64,000 nucleotides of DNA from Trichomonas vaginalis G3 (lineage: Eukaryota > Parabasalia > Trichomonadida > Trichomonadidae): assembly GCF_026262505.1 (NCBI RefSeq), contig NC_067206.1, positions 13,078,205-13,142,204 on the forward strand, given 5' to 3'. Each line of letters starts with the position of its first letter. The stretch's first letter is position 1. The position numbers were made by a program, and so were the translations under genes. Positions 39,676-47,916 of the stretch are shown here, piece by piece. The notes beneath the pieces were generated by a model. The model made no database searches. It was not told where the DNA came from and saw nothing but the letters and a program-made list of their open reading frames with translations.

Positions 39676-40478
39676 TTACTTACCAATAAAATTTCTTTGT
39701 TATGACACTTTCTCCGGTTTATAGGACCTCTCTCATATTCTATCTTATCGTATCTAAACTCATAGTCATGTATGTCCTCTAACCATCTCATAACGGTTTC
39801 CAAACCACTTTTATCGGATGTAAAGTAAAAGCATGGATGGTTATGTAAAACGTCTAAAGTTTCTAAAGAGTCTCTCAAAGTCCAGTCTACTTGGTATTGA
39901 AAATCCCATGTGTTATAGAACGGCGGGTCCACTATAAAGAAAACATTTTCCTTGTCTTTATATTTTTCATACAACTCTGTCCAATGACATCTCACAAACT
40001 CTATACCCTCAATATATTTTTCTATGTCCTCTTTGAAAACATTTGTATAGTTAAGATATAAAACTTTTGACATAAGTGTTTCAATGTCATGAACTCTTAT
40101 AGCACCACTATATAATAGTCTAGCAGATATACTATTCCAGTCTATATATTCTGCTTTTTTCAAAACCTCTCTCACAATATTTTTCTTATCTAATGGTATA
40201 CGTTCCATCTTACCTATAGGTATCTTTTCTTTTAACTCTTTCAATATTTTGTTTGTGTCTGGAATATGTTTGAGACGGTCCATATAGTTGTCGAAGTCAT
40301 TGCATATAATCTTTGAGTCTGGGAATATTGTATGGCACAAATGGGATATATAGAAACTTCCACCGAACAAATCTACAAATGTTAGACCATTCGGTAGTTT
40401 CTTAAGTTCTCTCAATAGAATATCTTTACATCTACTCTTATTTCCAAAGAACGGTAACGGTGGTTTTGTAAAATTCAT
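39651..40478 (-). CDS. Dam-like (D12 class) adenine-N6 DNA methyltransferase, 275 aa (E2)
   Basis: Near-identical to 41,987-42,805, where the domains are given; the C-terminal few residues differ. Last gene before the right subterminal repeats. Promoter TTATTATATATAAATG. Looks whole. Confidence 0.85.
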   Translation of the reverse strand: MNFTKPPLPFFGNKSRCKDILLRELKKLPNGLTFVDLFGGSFYISHLCHTIFPDSKIICNDFDNYMDRLKHIPDTNKILKELKEKIPIGKMERIPLDKKNIVREVLKKAEYIDWNSISARLLYSGAIRVHDIETLMSKVLYLNYTNVFKEDIEKYIEGIEFVRCHWTELYEKYKDKENVFFIVDPPFYNTWDFQYQVDWTLRDSLETLDVLHNHPCFYFTSDKSGLETVMRWLEDIHDYEFRYDKIEYERGPINRRKCHNKEILLVSKCGLKSDC

Positions 40479-41496
40479 TTATATATAATAATAAAAATGT
40501 TTTTACCCGAAAAGTGACAGAAAAGTGACAAAGCATTACGAAGAAATCATGACAAAACATTTACGAAGAAATCATGAGTTTTCTACCCTCTTGAATTTTC
40601 ATGAAATTTACACCAAAAATATATTTTATGTTAGAATGTTAGATCTAACATGTTTTCTAACATGTTTTCTAACATCGTAGAAAACTCTTGAAAATCATGA
40701 AATTTACACCAAAAAATAATGTTTATGTTAGAATGTTAGATCTAACCTTCTACCCTAAATTATATTTTTGTCTGATTTTACGAAGAAGTCTTGACAAAAC
40801 ATTTACGATGAAGAAGTCTTGACAAAACATTTACGATGAAATCATGAGTTTTCAACGATGTTAGAAAACATGTTAGAAAACATGTTAGATCTAACATTCT
40901 AACATAAAATATATTTTTGTCTGATTTTACGATGAAGAAGTCTTGACAAAACATTTACGAAGAAGAAGTCTTGACAAAACATTTACGATGAAATCATGAG
41001 TTTTCTACGATGTTAGAAAACATGTTAGAAAAGGTGTTAGATCTAACATTCTAACATAAAATATATTTTTGTCTGATTTTACGAAGAAGTCTTGACAAAA
41101 CATTTACGAAGAAGAAGTCTTGACAAAACATTTACGATGAAGAAGTCTTGACAAAACATTTACGATGAAGAAGTCTTGACAAAACATTTACGATGAAGAA
41201 GTCTTGACAAAACATTTACGATGAAGTCTTGACAAAACATTTACGATGAAATCATGAGTTTTCTACGATGTTAGAAAACATGTTAGAAAACGTGTTAGAT
41301 CTAACATTCTAACATAAAATATATTTTTGTCTGATTTTACGATGAAGAAGTCTTGACAAAACATTTACGAAGAAGAAGTCTTGACAAAGTCTTTACGAAG
41401 AAGTCTTGACAAAACATTTACGATGAAGAAGTCTTGACAAAGTCTTTACGATGAAGAAGTCTTGACAAAACATTTACGAAGAAGTCTTGACAAAAC
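40479..41496. repeat. E2 right subterminal repeat region
   Basis: No gene. About 15 inverted copies of the tandem unit (GAAGTCTTGACAAAACATTTACGA type, 40,775-41,490) alternate with word arrays around TTAGATCTAA (about 40,630-40,680, 40,855-40,915, 41,010-41,070, 41,270-41,325) and one mixed TTAG/CTACCC array (about 40,725-40,765). TCTGATTTTACGA precedes each tandem block. Inverted equivalent of 16,890-18,245. Confidence 0.85.
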
Positions 41497-41539
41497 ATCC
41501 TCAGGGCTAGAAGGCACGAAGTGCCTGGAAGCCCCACTA

Positions 41540-41541
<2 letters not shown>
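41497..41541 (-). repeat. E2 right terminal inverted repeat with nested hairpin
   Basis: Inverse of 16,845-16,889 with one extra G at the tip (read outward ...CCCACTACC). Hairpin AGGCAC-GAA-GTGCCT. Confidence 0.9.
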
Positions 41542-41583
<42 letters not shown>

Positions 41584-41654
41584 GATTTCATAAATTCAAA
41601 TAATCATTAGTTTCTAATTTCTTTTACTCGTTTATTTTTTTCATTCATGAAAAT

Positions 41655-41696
<42 letters not shown>
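41542..41696. other. Centre of the inverted pair: 38 T, 79 bp, 38 A
   Basis: T-tract 41,542-41,579 and A-tract 41,659-41,696 are exactly equal in length and lie directly outside the two termini. The 79-bp spacer (41,580-41,658) starts AATTGATTTCAT and ends ATGAAAATAATT, which are imperfect inverses of each other. No gene supported. Either host or older-element DNA. Confidence 0.85.
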
Positions 41697-41698
<2 letters not shown>

Positions 41699-41741
41699 TA
41701 GTGGGGCTTCCAGGCACTTCGTGCCTTCTAGCCCTGAAGAT
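41697..41741 (+). repeat. E3 left terminal inverted repeat with nested hairpin
   Basis: GGTAGTGGGGCTTCC plus the AGGCAC-TTC-GTGCCT hairpin, same as both ends of E2. Confidence 0.9.
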
Positions 41742-41986
41742 GTTTAGTATAAATGAAGTTCTTATATACGGGTCTTCCAGGAGCTTTTCACAAATTATAT
41801 ATGTTTTCATGTTTTGTCAAGACTTCTTCGTAAAATCAGACAAAAATAATGTTTAGGGTAGAAGGTTAGATATAACCTCTTTTCTAACCTCTTTTCTACC
41901 CTCTTGAATTTATAAGACTTCTTCGTACATGTTTTGTCACTTTTCTGTCACTTTTCAGGAAAAAACATTTTTATTATATATATAAA
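41742..41986. repeat. E3 left subterminal region
   Basis: Much shorter than in E2. One TTTTGTCAAGACTTCTTCG unit (41,813-41,833), one mixed word array (GGTAGA, GGTTAGATATAACC, CTACCC, about 41,856-41,905), two CACTTTTCTG words, then TTTTTATTATATATATAAAATG, the methyltransferase promoter. Confidence 0.75.
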
Positions 41987-42805
41987 ATGAATTTTACAAA
42001 ACCACCGTTACCCTTCTTTGGAAATAAGAGTAGATGTAAAGATATTCTATTGAGAGAACTTAAGAAACTACCGAATGGTCTAACATTTGTAGATTTGTTC
42101 GGTGGAAGTTTCTATATATCTCATTTGTGCCATACTGTATTTCCTGACTCAAAGATTATATGCAATGACTTCGACAACTATATGAACCGTCTCAAACATA
42201 TACCAGACACAAACAAAATATTGAAAGAGTTAAAAGAAAAGATACCTATAGGTAAGATGGAACGTATACCATTAGATAAGAAAAATACTGTCAGAGAGGT
42301 TTTGAAAAAAGCAGAATATATAGACTGGGATAGTATATCTGCTAGACTATTATATAGTGGTGCTATAAGAGTTCATGACATTGAAACACTTATGTCAAAA
42401 GTTTTATATCTTAACTATACAAATGTTTTCAAAGAGGACATAGAAAAATATATTGAGGGTATAGAGTTTGTGAGATGTCATTGGACAGAGTTGTATGAAA
42501 AATATAAAGACAAGGAAAATGTTTTCTTTATAGTGGACCCGCCGTTCTATAACACATGGGATTTTCAATACCAAGTAGACTGGACTTTGAGAGACTCTTT
42601 AGAAACTTTAGACGTTTTACATAACCATCCATGCTTTTACTTTACATCCGATAAAAGTGGTTTGGAAACCGTTATGAGATGGTTAGAGGACATACATGAC
42701 TATGAGTTTAGATACGATAAGATAGAATATGAGAGAGGTCCTATAAACTGGAGAAAGTGTCATAACAAAGAAATTTTACTAGTAAGTAAATGTGGTTTGA
42801 AATAG
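41987..42805 (+). CDS. Dam-like (D12 class) adenine-N6 DNA methyltransferase, 272 aa (E3)
   Basis: Transfers a methyl group from S-adenosylmethionine to adenine N6 in DNA. The N-terminal motif PPLPFFGNKSR (residues 6-16) and SAM-binding TFVDLFGGSFYIS (about 33-45) are followed by a target-recognition middle and catalytic motif IVDPPFYNTW (about 183). This order is the Dam/D12 class. It could protect element DNA or mark its own copies; no restriction partner is apparent, though an HNH gene lies at 47,917. First gene inside the left terminus. The next gene starts within its last 16 bases. Looks whole. Confidence 0.9.
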   Translation: MNFTKPPLPFFGNKSRCKDILLRELKKLPNGLTFVDLFGGSFYISHLCHTVFPDSKIICNDFDNYMNRLKHIPDTNKILKELKEKIPIGKMERIPLDKKNTVREVLKKAEYIDWDSISARLLYSGAIRVHDIETLMSKVLYLNYTNVFKEDIEKYIEGIEFVRCHWTELYEKYKDKENVFFIVDPPFYNTWDFQYQVDWTLRDSLETLDVLHNHPCFYFTSDKSGLETVMRWLEDIHDYEFRYDKIEYERGPINWRKCHNKEILLVSKCGLK

Positions 42806-42921
42806 GACTACTTGTTTTAGGTTTTTTCCATTGTGTCATTTACTTATTTGACGTGGCAGAAAGATATAGAGAATATGAAGATGAACCAATGCCTGCAAAT
42901 GTTCAGCATATGTACTCGTAA
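42790..42921 (+). CDS. Single-pass membrane protein, 43 aa (E3)
   Basis: Starts inside the methyltransferase gene in another frame. The N-terminal membrane helix (about residues 3-21, GLLVLGFFHCVIYLF) is followed by a charged tail. Conserved in E2 with the same overlap. Small membrane proteins of this kind are typical in virus-like elements, but no function is known. Confidence 0.6.
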   Translation: MWFEIGLLVLGFFHCVIYLFDVAERYREYEDEPMPANVQHMYS

Positions 42922-42944
42922 GAGATATTTTTATCTAATATTAA

Positions 42945-43307
42945 ATGGACGCACAGAACTTAGCGAATGCACAGCAACCTGGACAACCAAACCCAGAGAA
43001 TATTCCAAATGAAGTTAGAATACAAACTGCAATGGCAAACTATGGTCAAGTGCCAACAGATGTACAAATGCAAACTGCCATGTCAAATGACGCTGCGTTA
43101 GGTTTGCCACCATGGTATGCAAATATGAGATGGAAAGAGTTTTATACAAACCCTGAAGTGGGATATAAACAACTTTATGCAGATGACGCGAACACAGGAG
43201 TTGACCCAGAATATGTTTTCTACCAGAGGAGAAACAGAATGTATGAGCTCCAGTTAAAGAATGCTATGGAACTCAACAGGAAACGTAAGAGACTAGGCGG
43301 ACATTAG
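42945..43307 (+). CDS. Unknown protein, 120 aa (E3, family H)
   Basis: Not recognised. Asn/Gln/Pro-rich N-terminus with an internal repeat (RIQTAMANYGQVPTDVQMQTAMSND read as two RIQTAM/QMQTAM units), a WYANMRWKEFY segment at about residue 57, and a basic C-terminus (RKRKRLGGH). Starts after TTTTTATCTAATATTAAATG. Lies among small virion-type genes. Looks whole. Confidence 0.6.
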   Translation: MDAQNLANAQQPGQPNPENIPNEVRIQTAMANYGQVPTDVQMQTAMSNDAALGLPPWYANMRWKEFYTNPEVGYKQLYADDANTGVDPEYVFYQRRNRMYELQLKNAMELNRKRKRLGGH

Positions 43308-43325
43308 ATTTTTACATATAGTAAA

Positions 43326-43568
43326 ATGGGTTTCTTCAGTAGTATTGGAAACTTCTTTCGAAATGTTGGAAGAGGTATATGGAATGGAATAAAAACCGTA
43401 GGAAGAGGAGTATGGAACGGAGTCAAAAATATTGGTAAAAGAGTAGGTCAGTTCGTTGGTATTATACCTAAAGACCCTGAACCAGAAGAACAAGCTCCTG
43501 TTATACAACAGCCTGAACCTGCACCACAGTCAAGTTGGCAACCAAATCCAACACCTCAACCGTATTAA
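43326..43568 (+). CDS. Small amphipathic basic protein, 80 aa (E3, family G)
   Basis: N-terminal half is a repeated amphipathic unit: GRGIWNGIKTV, GRGVWNGVKNI, alternating basic, Trp and hydrophobic residues. C-terminal half is Pro/Glu/Gln-rich and disordered. The repeat could form a membrane-active or DNA-binding helix, as in internal proteins of adenovirus-like virions (analogy only). E1 has a related GFFKKLW fragment at 15,949. Converges with the next gene. Looks whole. Confidence 0.6.
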   Translation: MGFFSSIGNFFRNVGRGIWNGIKTVGRGVWNGVKNIGKRVGQFVGIIPKDPEPEEQAPVIQQPEPAPQSSWQPNPTPQPY

Positions 43569-43572
43569 AAAA

Positions 43573-44421
43573 TTATATTTTTACCGTTCGATAGTAGTTG
43601 TATATGAAACTAAGTTCTAAGTAAAACGCATGGTATAATGGAATTATTCTTTTTCTTCCATCTGTAGTAAACCATACTTGAAAGTCTGAAATACTTCCAC
43701 TTGGTGGTTCGTATAACTTTGTAGGTTTTTCGTAAAAGTCATTTGCCAAGCATAAGAAAGAGTTTTGGGCGCCAGAAAATGAAGCATGAACAATAATAGC
43801 AGCTGGGTCGAAAACATCTTTAAATAAATATGGTTCATCTCTTGCATATCGACTGTAAATATTTGCTAAAGGAAGTTCGACTTTCTGATTTAACATTCTT
43901 TGCAAATAATACCATGACATTGCAGTGAATTCTGTATATATTTGTTCGTCTTTCTTTGGATTGTCTTCGTAGATTTGAAATGACACTTGTGAATTTTGTT
44001 TGTCATATACAATTCTCACATAAAGTGTGCTCTCGGTATTTGCATATTCATCAGCATATTTTGCATAACATGAATTTATTTTATCTTCTATATTTTTTAA
44101 CGCAGTCTGTAGAGAAGATGAAAGGTCAACTTGTATTAGCTCAATTTCTTCCCACATTTTTCGTTTCCCTTCAGATATATAATCTATATGAAACCTTACA
44201 ATAAATGGAAAACTTTTATCTTCTACAGACACAAACTTCATTCTACGAAAGCCAATAGCTTTTGTGACAGATGGGTCTCTTAGCCATCTTAATGGGTAGT
44301 CAAAACGATAGCCTTCATGCTTTACGGTCTCTGTCTCAAACTTTTGACCGACATTCGTAAAAAGTTCATCTAATGGTTTAGTTGTAGCAACTCTTGAATT
44401 TTCTTTTTCTATTGAAAGCAT
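43573..44421 (-). CDS. Jelly-roll-candidate virion protein, 282 aa (E3, family F1)
   Basis: Beta-rich protein with N-terminal TTKPLDELFTNVG and RFDYPLRWLRDPSVTKAIGFR, a middle helix, and the C-terminal block HASFSGAQNSFLCLANDFY, YEPPSGSISDFQVWFTTDG, FYLELSFIYNY. A paralogue at 48,527-49,387 shares all blocks, and the E1 159-residue protein shares the ending. The strand-turn-DG-strand ending resembles penton-type jelly rolls, so a capsid vertex or attachment role is proposed, not shown. Divergent from the tail-fibre gene over 18 bp, perhaps because both build one structure. Looks whole. Confidence 0.6.
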   Translation of the reverse strand: MLSIEKENSRVATTKPLDELFTNVGQKFETETVKHEGYRFDYPLRWLRDPSVTKAIGFRRMKFVSVEDKSFPFIVRFHIDYISEGKRKMWEEIELIQVDLSSSLQTALKNIEDKINSCYAKYADEYANTESTLYVRIVYDKQNSQVSFQIYEDNPKKDEQIYTEFTAMSWYYLQRMLNQKVELPLANIYSRYARDEPYLFKDVFDPAAIIVHASFSGAQNSFLCLANDFYEKPTKLYEPPSGSISDFQVWFTTDGRKRIIPLYHAFYLELSFIYNYYRTVKI

Positions 44422-44439
44422 ATTTTATCTAGAATAAAA
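44422..44439. promoter_or_regulatory. 18-bp near-palindromic bidirectional promoter (E3)
   Basis: ATTTTATCTAGAATAAAA between CAT (44,419-44,421) and ATG (44,440). Reads almost the same on both strands around CTAG. Confidence 0.7.
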
Positions 44440-45717
44440 ATGTCGAAAGAAACAGCGTCTATGAGAGAAATAAAACACAACCGACAACTCATTTTGCAAG
44501 CTCTAAATAAGAACACAACAAACTTTTCAAACTATTCTAAGATATCTGAGTCATTGAAAGAAGGAAACTTAAAACTGACATTAAACCCATTGACAGACGA
44601 GTTTCTATTTCAAGACAGTAAGAACCATACTGTTTGTATAAATCCAACAAAAGGAACTTTAAACGAGAAACCTATAGATGAACTTCTTTTGAAGGCAGAT
44701 GTTGACAACAAAGCTGACAAAGAGTATGTCATTGAAAAAGTTCAAGAAGAACATGACAGAGCAGATGCAACATATGCAACAAAAGCAGATGTTGACAACA
44801 AAGCGGATAAAACATATGTTAACGATGAGTTAGCATATGTGGCTAGTGCATTAGATAAGAAGGCAGATAAGGAATATGTGGATGAAAAAGATGAAGAAAT
44901 TAAAAAAATGGTTGAATGGTACCATGAACGGACATCGAAGATTTTAGAAGGTAAAGCCAATACAGGGTGGGTTTCAGGATGTTTAGACCTTAAAGCCGAC
45001 AAAGAAACTGTAGATATGTTGACACAAACGGTTTCAAGTCATACCAGAGGTTTAATGGAAGATGGACAACAGTTGAAAGAGCTTGAGAAAGGTGTTACAG
45101 AGTTAAGGAATACAAAAGCAGACTCGACATGGATAAAAGGATATGTAGATGCAACAAAAGAACGTATTTTAGCATGGACAGAAGGAACATACCCACAAAA
45201 ATATCATAGACATAGCATCTCTGACGTAAATGAACTTGAAGAAAAGTTATATAAAAAAGCAGACAAAACAGAGCTTCAAACATTAAAGACAGAAATACTT
45301 CAAACAGTATATCCTATAGGTTCTATTTATACGTCAATGAACTCTACCAGACCAGAAGTAGTACTTGGTCTCGGAACTTGGACTCAAATAGTCGACAGGT
45401 TTTTGTATTGTGCAAACTCTTCAAAGGAAACAGGTGGAAGTAAAACGATTTCAGGTGAAAATTTACCTGCACACAGTCACTACATAGATTTAAGTACATC
45501 TCAAGCAGGTTGGCATAAGCATAGATATTGGGATTGGTCAGGAATGACAAAAGGTAAAGGATATGATGTTAAAGACGAGGTTAAGTTTGCTATAAATTGT
45601 TACTGGAGTGACACTCAGGGAGATGGAAACCATACACATCGCGTTTCGGGATATACACAAACAACGGGACAAAGTAAAGATTACATGCCGCCATTTGACA
45701 GTTTACGCATGGTATAG
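44440..45717 (+). CDS. Tail-fibre-like protein with collar domain, 425 aa (E3)
   Basis: N-terminal domain with a helix (MREIKHNRQLILQALNKN) and a short beta region, then a shaft of KADKxYV-type repeats (about residues 85-270, including NKADKTYVNDEL, KKADKEYVDE, KKADKTELQTL), then a collar: YPIGSIYTSMNSTRPE, LGTWTQIVDRFLYCAN, LPAHSHYIDL, GWHKHRYW, GNHTHRV. The pattern matches phage short-tail-fibre/collar proteins, suggesting a trimeric attachment fibre. Shorter than the E1 version by one middle domain. Stop lies six bases from that of the integrase on the other strand. Looks whole. Confidence 0.8.
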   Translation: MSKETASMREIKHNRQLILQALNKNTTNFSNYSKISESLKEGNLKLTLNPLTDEFLFQDSKNHTVCINPTKGTLNEKPIDELLLKADVDNKADKEYVIEKVQEEHDRADATYATKADVDNKADKTYVNDELAYVASALDKKADKEYVDEKDEEIKKMVEWYHERTSKILEGKANTGWVSGCLDLKADKETVDMLTQTVSSHTRGLMEDGQQLKELEKGVTELRNTKADSTWIKGYVDATKERILAWTEGTYPQKYHRHSISDVNELEEKLYKKADKTELQTLKTEILQTVYPIGSIYTSMNSTRPEVVLGLGTWTQIVDRFLYCANSSKETGGSKTISGENLPAHSHYIDLSTSQAGWHKHRYWDWSGMTKGKGYDVKDEVKFAINCYWSDTQGDGNHTHRVSGYTQTTGQSKDYMPPFDSLRMV

Positions 45718-45723
45718 AATTGC

Positions 45724-46683
45724 TTAGTCGTCATTTTCAACTTCTTTAGCATATTCGTCAGGAGTTGTCTTATATTTGTTAGGAACTGTCTTTGAAAGTA
45801 TACCACCTTGAACTTTGACAAGTTTGAAACGAGGTCTGACAATAGTAGTTTTATCTTCTGCTTGCAGTCTGTACATTTTGCCATGTTTGCCTAAAACTTC
45901 ATAATATTCTCTTGTATACTTTCTTCTATTTTTACGAACACGAAGGTGAGTACCTGTCGAGTTCCCATTGTTGTCATAGTCAATAGTATTTTCATATGGG
46001 TCGCGTTTAGGTATTTCTATTTTTACTTTGTCACCTTTCTGAAGTTTGAAGCCTGGCATTCTTTCTTGTTTGTCTCTTTTGACTAAACTATTAAATATAT
46101 AGTCTTTCTCTAAGTCAGGGTTGTTTTTCATTTCTTCGGGGGAGTGGTTTCCCAAACCTTTTTGTTTACGGCTATTGTAAATATTTAAAACTTGTCTCAT
46201 CTTTGCCATGGAGAAGTGCCTATATTTGTCGTCATATGACATTTCATCTACCTCACCACCTTGTGGTTGATTTAAGTCTCTTAAGATTTTTATACAACTG
46301 TCAATGACACCAAGAGCAGAATGGTTTTGGTCGACAATGAAATATTGGTTTACATTTTTTGAACGCAGATAGTTTTTAATATCGTCTGATTTGAAAGAAC
46401 GTTCACAGTCAGATGTCAGTTTTGTTGGATGGTATTTGTCAACGAATATTGTCAAAGCAGTTTTCACATCTAAAATATTTTTGGACCATAATGGTATGGC
46501 TTCACAGTATCTTGTGTTTTGACCGACAAATATTAGCCAGTATGGTGGTCCATCTTCTCTATACCTCGGAATGTTTTCCAAGATATCCATAAACCAAGCA
46601 TTTGGTGTTGAACTAAAGATTTTTACCATGAGTGCTTTCTTTGTCGCTTTAGAAACATAGGGGTCCTTGTTTGGATTCGTCAT
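45724..46683 (-). CDS. rve-type integrase, 319 aa (E3)
   Basis: Practically identical to the E2 integrase at 35,782-36,741 (first strand AWFMDILENIPRY, second TSDCERSFKSDDI, C-terminal QKGDKVKIEIPKR). Coding direction relative to neighbours is conserved, mirrored. Looks whole. Confidence 0.85.
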   Translation of the reverse strand: MTNPNKDPYVSKATKKALMVKIFSSTPNAWFMDILENIPRYREDGPPYWLIFVGQNTRYCEAIPLWSKNILDVKTALTIFVDKYHPTKLTSDCERSFKSDDIKNYLRSKNVNQYFIVDQNHSALGVIDSCIKILRDLNQPQGGEVDEMSYDDKYRHFSMAKMRQVLNIYNSRKQKGLGNHSPEEMKNNPDLEKDYIFNSLVKRDKQERMPGFKLQKGDKVKIEIPKRDPYENTIDYDNNGNSTGTHLRVRKNRRKYTREYYEVLGKHGKMYRLQAEDKTTIVRPRFKLVKVQGGILSKTVPNKYKTTPDEYAKEVENDD

Positions 46684-46700
46684 TTTTTACCCTATAAGAA
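46684..46700. promoter_or_regulatory. 17-bp bidirectional promoter, integrase/family E (E3)
   Basis: TTTTTACCCTATAAGAA between CAT (46,681-46,683) and ATG (46,701). Confidence 0.6.
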
Positions 46701-47069
46701 ATGGGTTTATTTGGCGCATTAGCAGGAGTTGCATCCAGATTTTTGCCCGCAGTGGGAACAATAGCCAGAGGTGTATTTGGAGTTGGAAGGAAGATTTTGA
46801 GTACATTAGGTATACTTAAAGAGAAAGCACAACCTATTATACAAACTGTACAGAAAGGTTGGGAGGTAGCACGAGATGCAGCAAATCTTATTCCAAATCC
46901 TGAAACAAGAGGAAAAGTTCAAGGATGGATGGACAATGTAGGAAGAGAAGCAGGAAACTACTATAACAAAGCAAATGACTACTATAACCAAGCAGGACAC
47001 TATATGGACCAAGGTGAAAGATTCTTTAACAGAGGATATAACCATGCACAACCAGTGGGTAAACAATAA
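46701..47069 (+). CDS. Small Gly/Ala-rich amphipathic virion-type protein, 122 aa (E3, family E)
   Basis: MGLFGALAGVASRFLPAVG start, then GRKILSTLGILKEKAQPII, a helical middle and the Tyr/Asn-rich repeat tail, as in 35,363-35,764; the extreme C-terminus differs between the copies. Hydrophobic N-terminal helix suggests membrane contact. Confidence 0.6.
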   Translation: MGLFGALAGVASRFLPAVGTIARGVFGVGRKILSTLGILKEKAQPIIQTVQKGWEVARDAANLIPNPETRGKVQGWMDNVGREAGNYYNKANDYYNQAGHYMDQGERFFNRGYNHAQPVGKQ

Positions 47070-47122
47070 CCAACCGCAACCGCCTCAAACGTGGGGAATG
47101 TAAAGTTTTTTACTGAGATGAA

Positions 47123-47278
47123 ATGAACAATACAGCTTTGAGACAAATGGGTTCAAGATGGATTTGTCGGCTTCCAGCAGTTACACAACCACGTGTTTGT
47201 CAAGTTCTTCCTATACCTCAGGAAGTTTTAGACCGACTTAAAAAACCTAAACAACCAGTTGAAAACAAAACAAACTAA
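47123..47278 (+). CDS. Small protein, 51 aa (E3)
   Basis: Begins MNNTALRQMGSRWICRL, Pro/Lys-rich end (KKPKQPVENKTN). It is supported by the promoter TTTTTTACTGAGATGAAATG, identical to that of the next gene, and by a matching though broken copy in E2. No family known. Two cysteines. Confidence 0.5.
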   Translation: MNNTALRQMGSRWICRLPAVTQPRVCQVLPIPQEVLDRLKKPKQPVENKTN

Positions 47279-47297
47279 AATTTTTTACTGAGATGAA

Positions 47298-47864
47298 ATG
47301 ACCGAAGAAGTTGAAACGGTAGATTTGACACCACAAACAAAAAGTTCAGAACCATTGTCAAAACCCGTCAAAGAACTTACAGATGAAGAGAAAAATTCAA
47401 TAATAGAAAGTGCCAGGTCTGGAAATACAAACCCTAACTATAAAGTCACTTTTCATAGAAATGGAACGGCTAGTATCTCAAAAAAGAAACAGACTCTCAC
47501 AAATAAAATATTGAAGTCTGAAGGAGCTTTCGAGACAACAGATGGAAAAGTTTACTTCACTGACCAACAGTTCATTATAGAACATCTCATTGACTTAGAG
47601 TCGAAATATTCTAAACTTTACAACAAACACAAAAAGTTGAAAGGAAAACAAAAACAAATGGCATATGATATTTATGAAGATGTTAACGACACAACCATAC
47701 CTGCAAGTGAGGTAAAGTCAGAGGAACCGAAAAGTGACGAAAAACCGATAGAAGAAGGGAAGCCAAAAACTGAAGATAAACCAAAACCAAAGTTTAGTCA
47801 ACCTTCATTAGCTGGTATGGGTTGGCGTCAAAGACTTATGGCAGCAGGTGGTTATGTAAAGTAA
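47298..47864 (+). CDS. Unknown acidic coiled-coil protein, 188 aa (E3, family D)
   Basis: Not recognised. Thr/Pro/Glu-rich start (MTEEVETVDLTPQTKSSEP), a small conserved domain with YKVTFHRNGTASISKKKQTL at about residues 48-67, a coiled coil (IIEHLIDLESKYSKLYNKHK, about 92-111), an acidic Pro/Lys linker, and a conserved short end GMGWRQRLMAAGGYVK. Looks like a linker or scaffold of the virion block. The E1 fragment at 16,481 may be related. Looks whole. Confidence 0.6.
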   Translation: MTEEVETVDLTPQTKSSEPLSKPVKELTDEEKNSIIESARSGNTNPNYKVTFHRNGTASISKKKQTLTNKILKSEGAFETTDGKVYFTDQQFIIEHLIDLESKYSKLYNKHKKLKGKQKQMAYDIYEDVNDTTIPASEVKSEEPKSDEKPIEEGKPKTEDKPKPKFSQPSLAGMGWRQRLMAAGGYVK

Positions 47865-47916
47865 AGAAAAAACATTTTTTTATTTTTCAAAAAAATATTT
47901 TTTTATTTTATTTGAA

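Larger units (their letters stand above)
16845..41541. mobile_element. Element 2 (E2): whole-length Maverick/Polinton, broken
   Basis: Both termini carry the same inverted sequence, GTAGTGGGGCTTCC followed by a GC-rich hairpin, and each has an A-tract lying outward of it. Inside are subterminal repeat arrays (about 1.35 kb on the left, 1 kb on the right) and a full Polinton gene set in 24.7 kb. The nearly identical element 3 lies next to it in opposite orientation. The element is broken with more than twenty breaks, densest between about 18,300 and 27,400, while the right third looks mostly whole. Near identity with E3 suggests it is young. A clear target-site duplication could not be identified because the flanks are A/T runs. 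Confidence 0.9.

Noticed and set aside
16823-41696. Poly-A tails of LINE or SINE insertions
   Set aside because: A-tracts face outward from both ends of a DNA element with inverted termini; no reverse transcriptase or target duplication of a retroposon kind.
41607-41856. Short frames on both strands through the central homopolymers
   Set aside because: They consist of poly-Lys or poly-Phe from the A and T tracts plus terminal-repeat sequence; no promoter or conservation.
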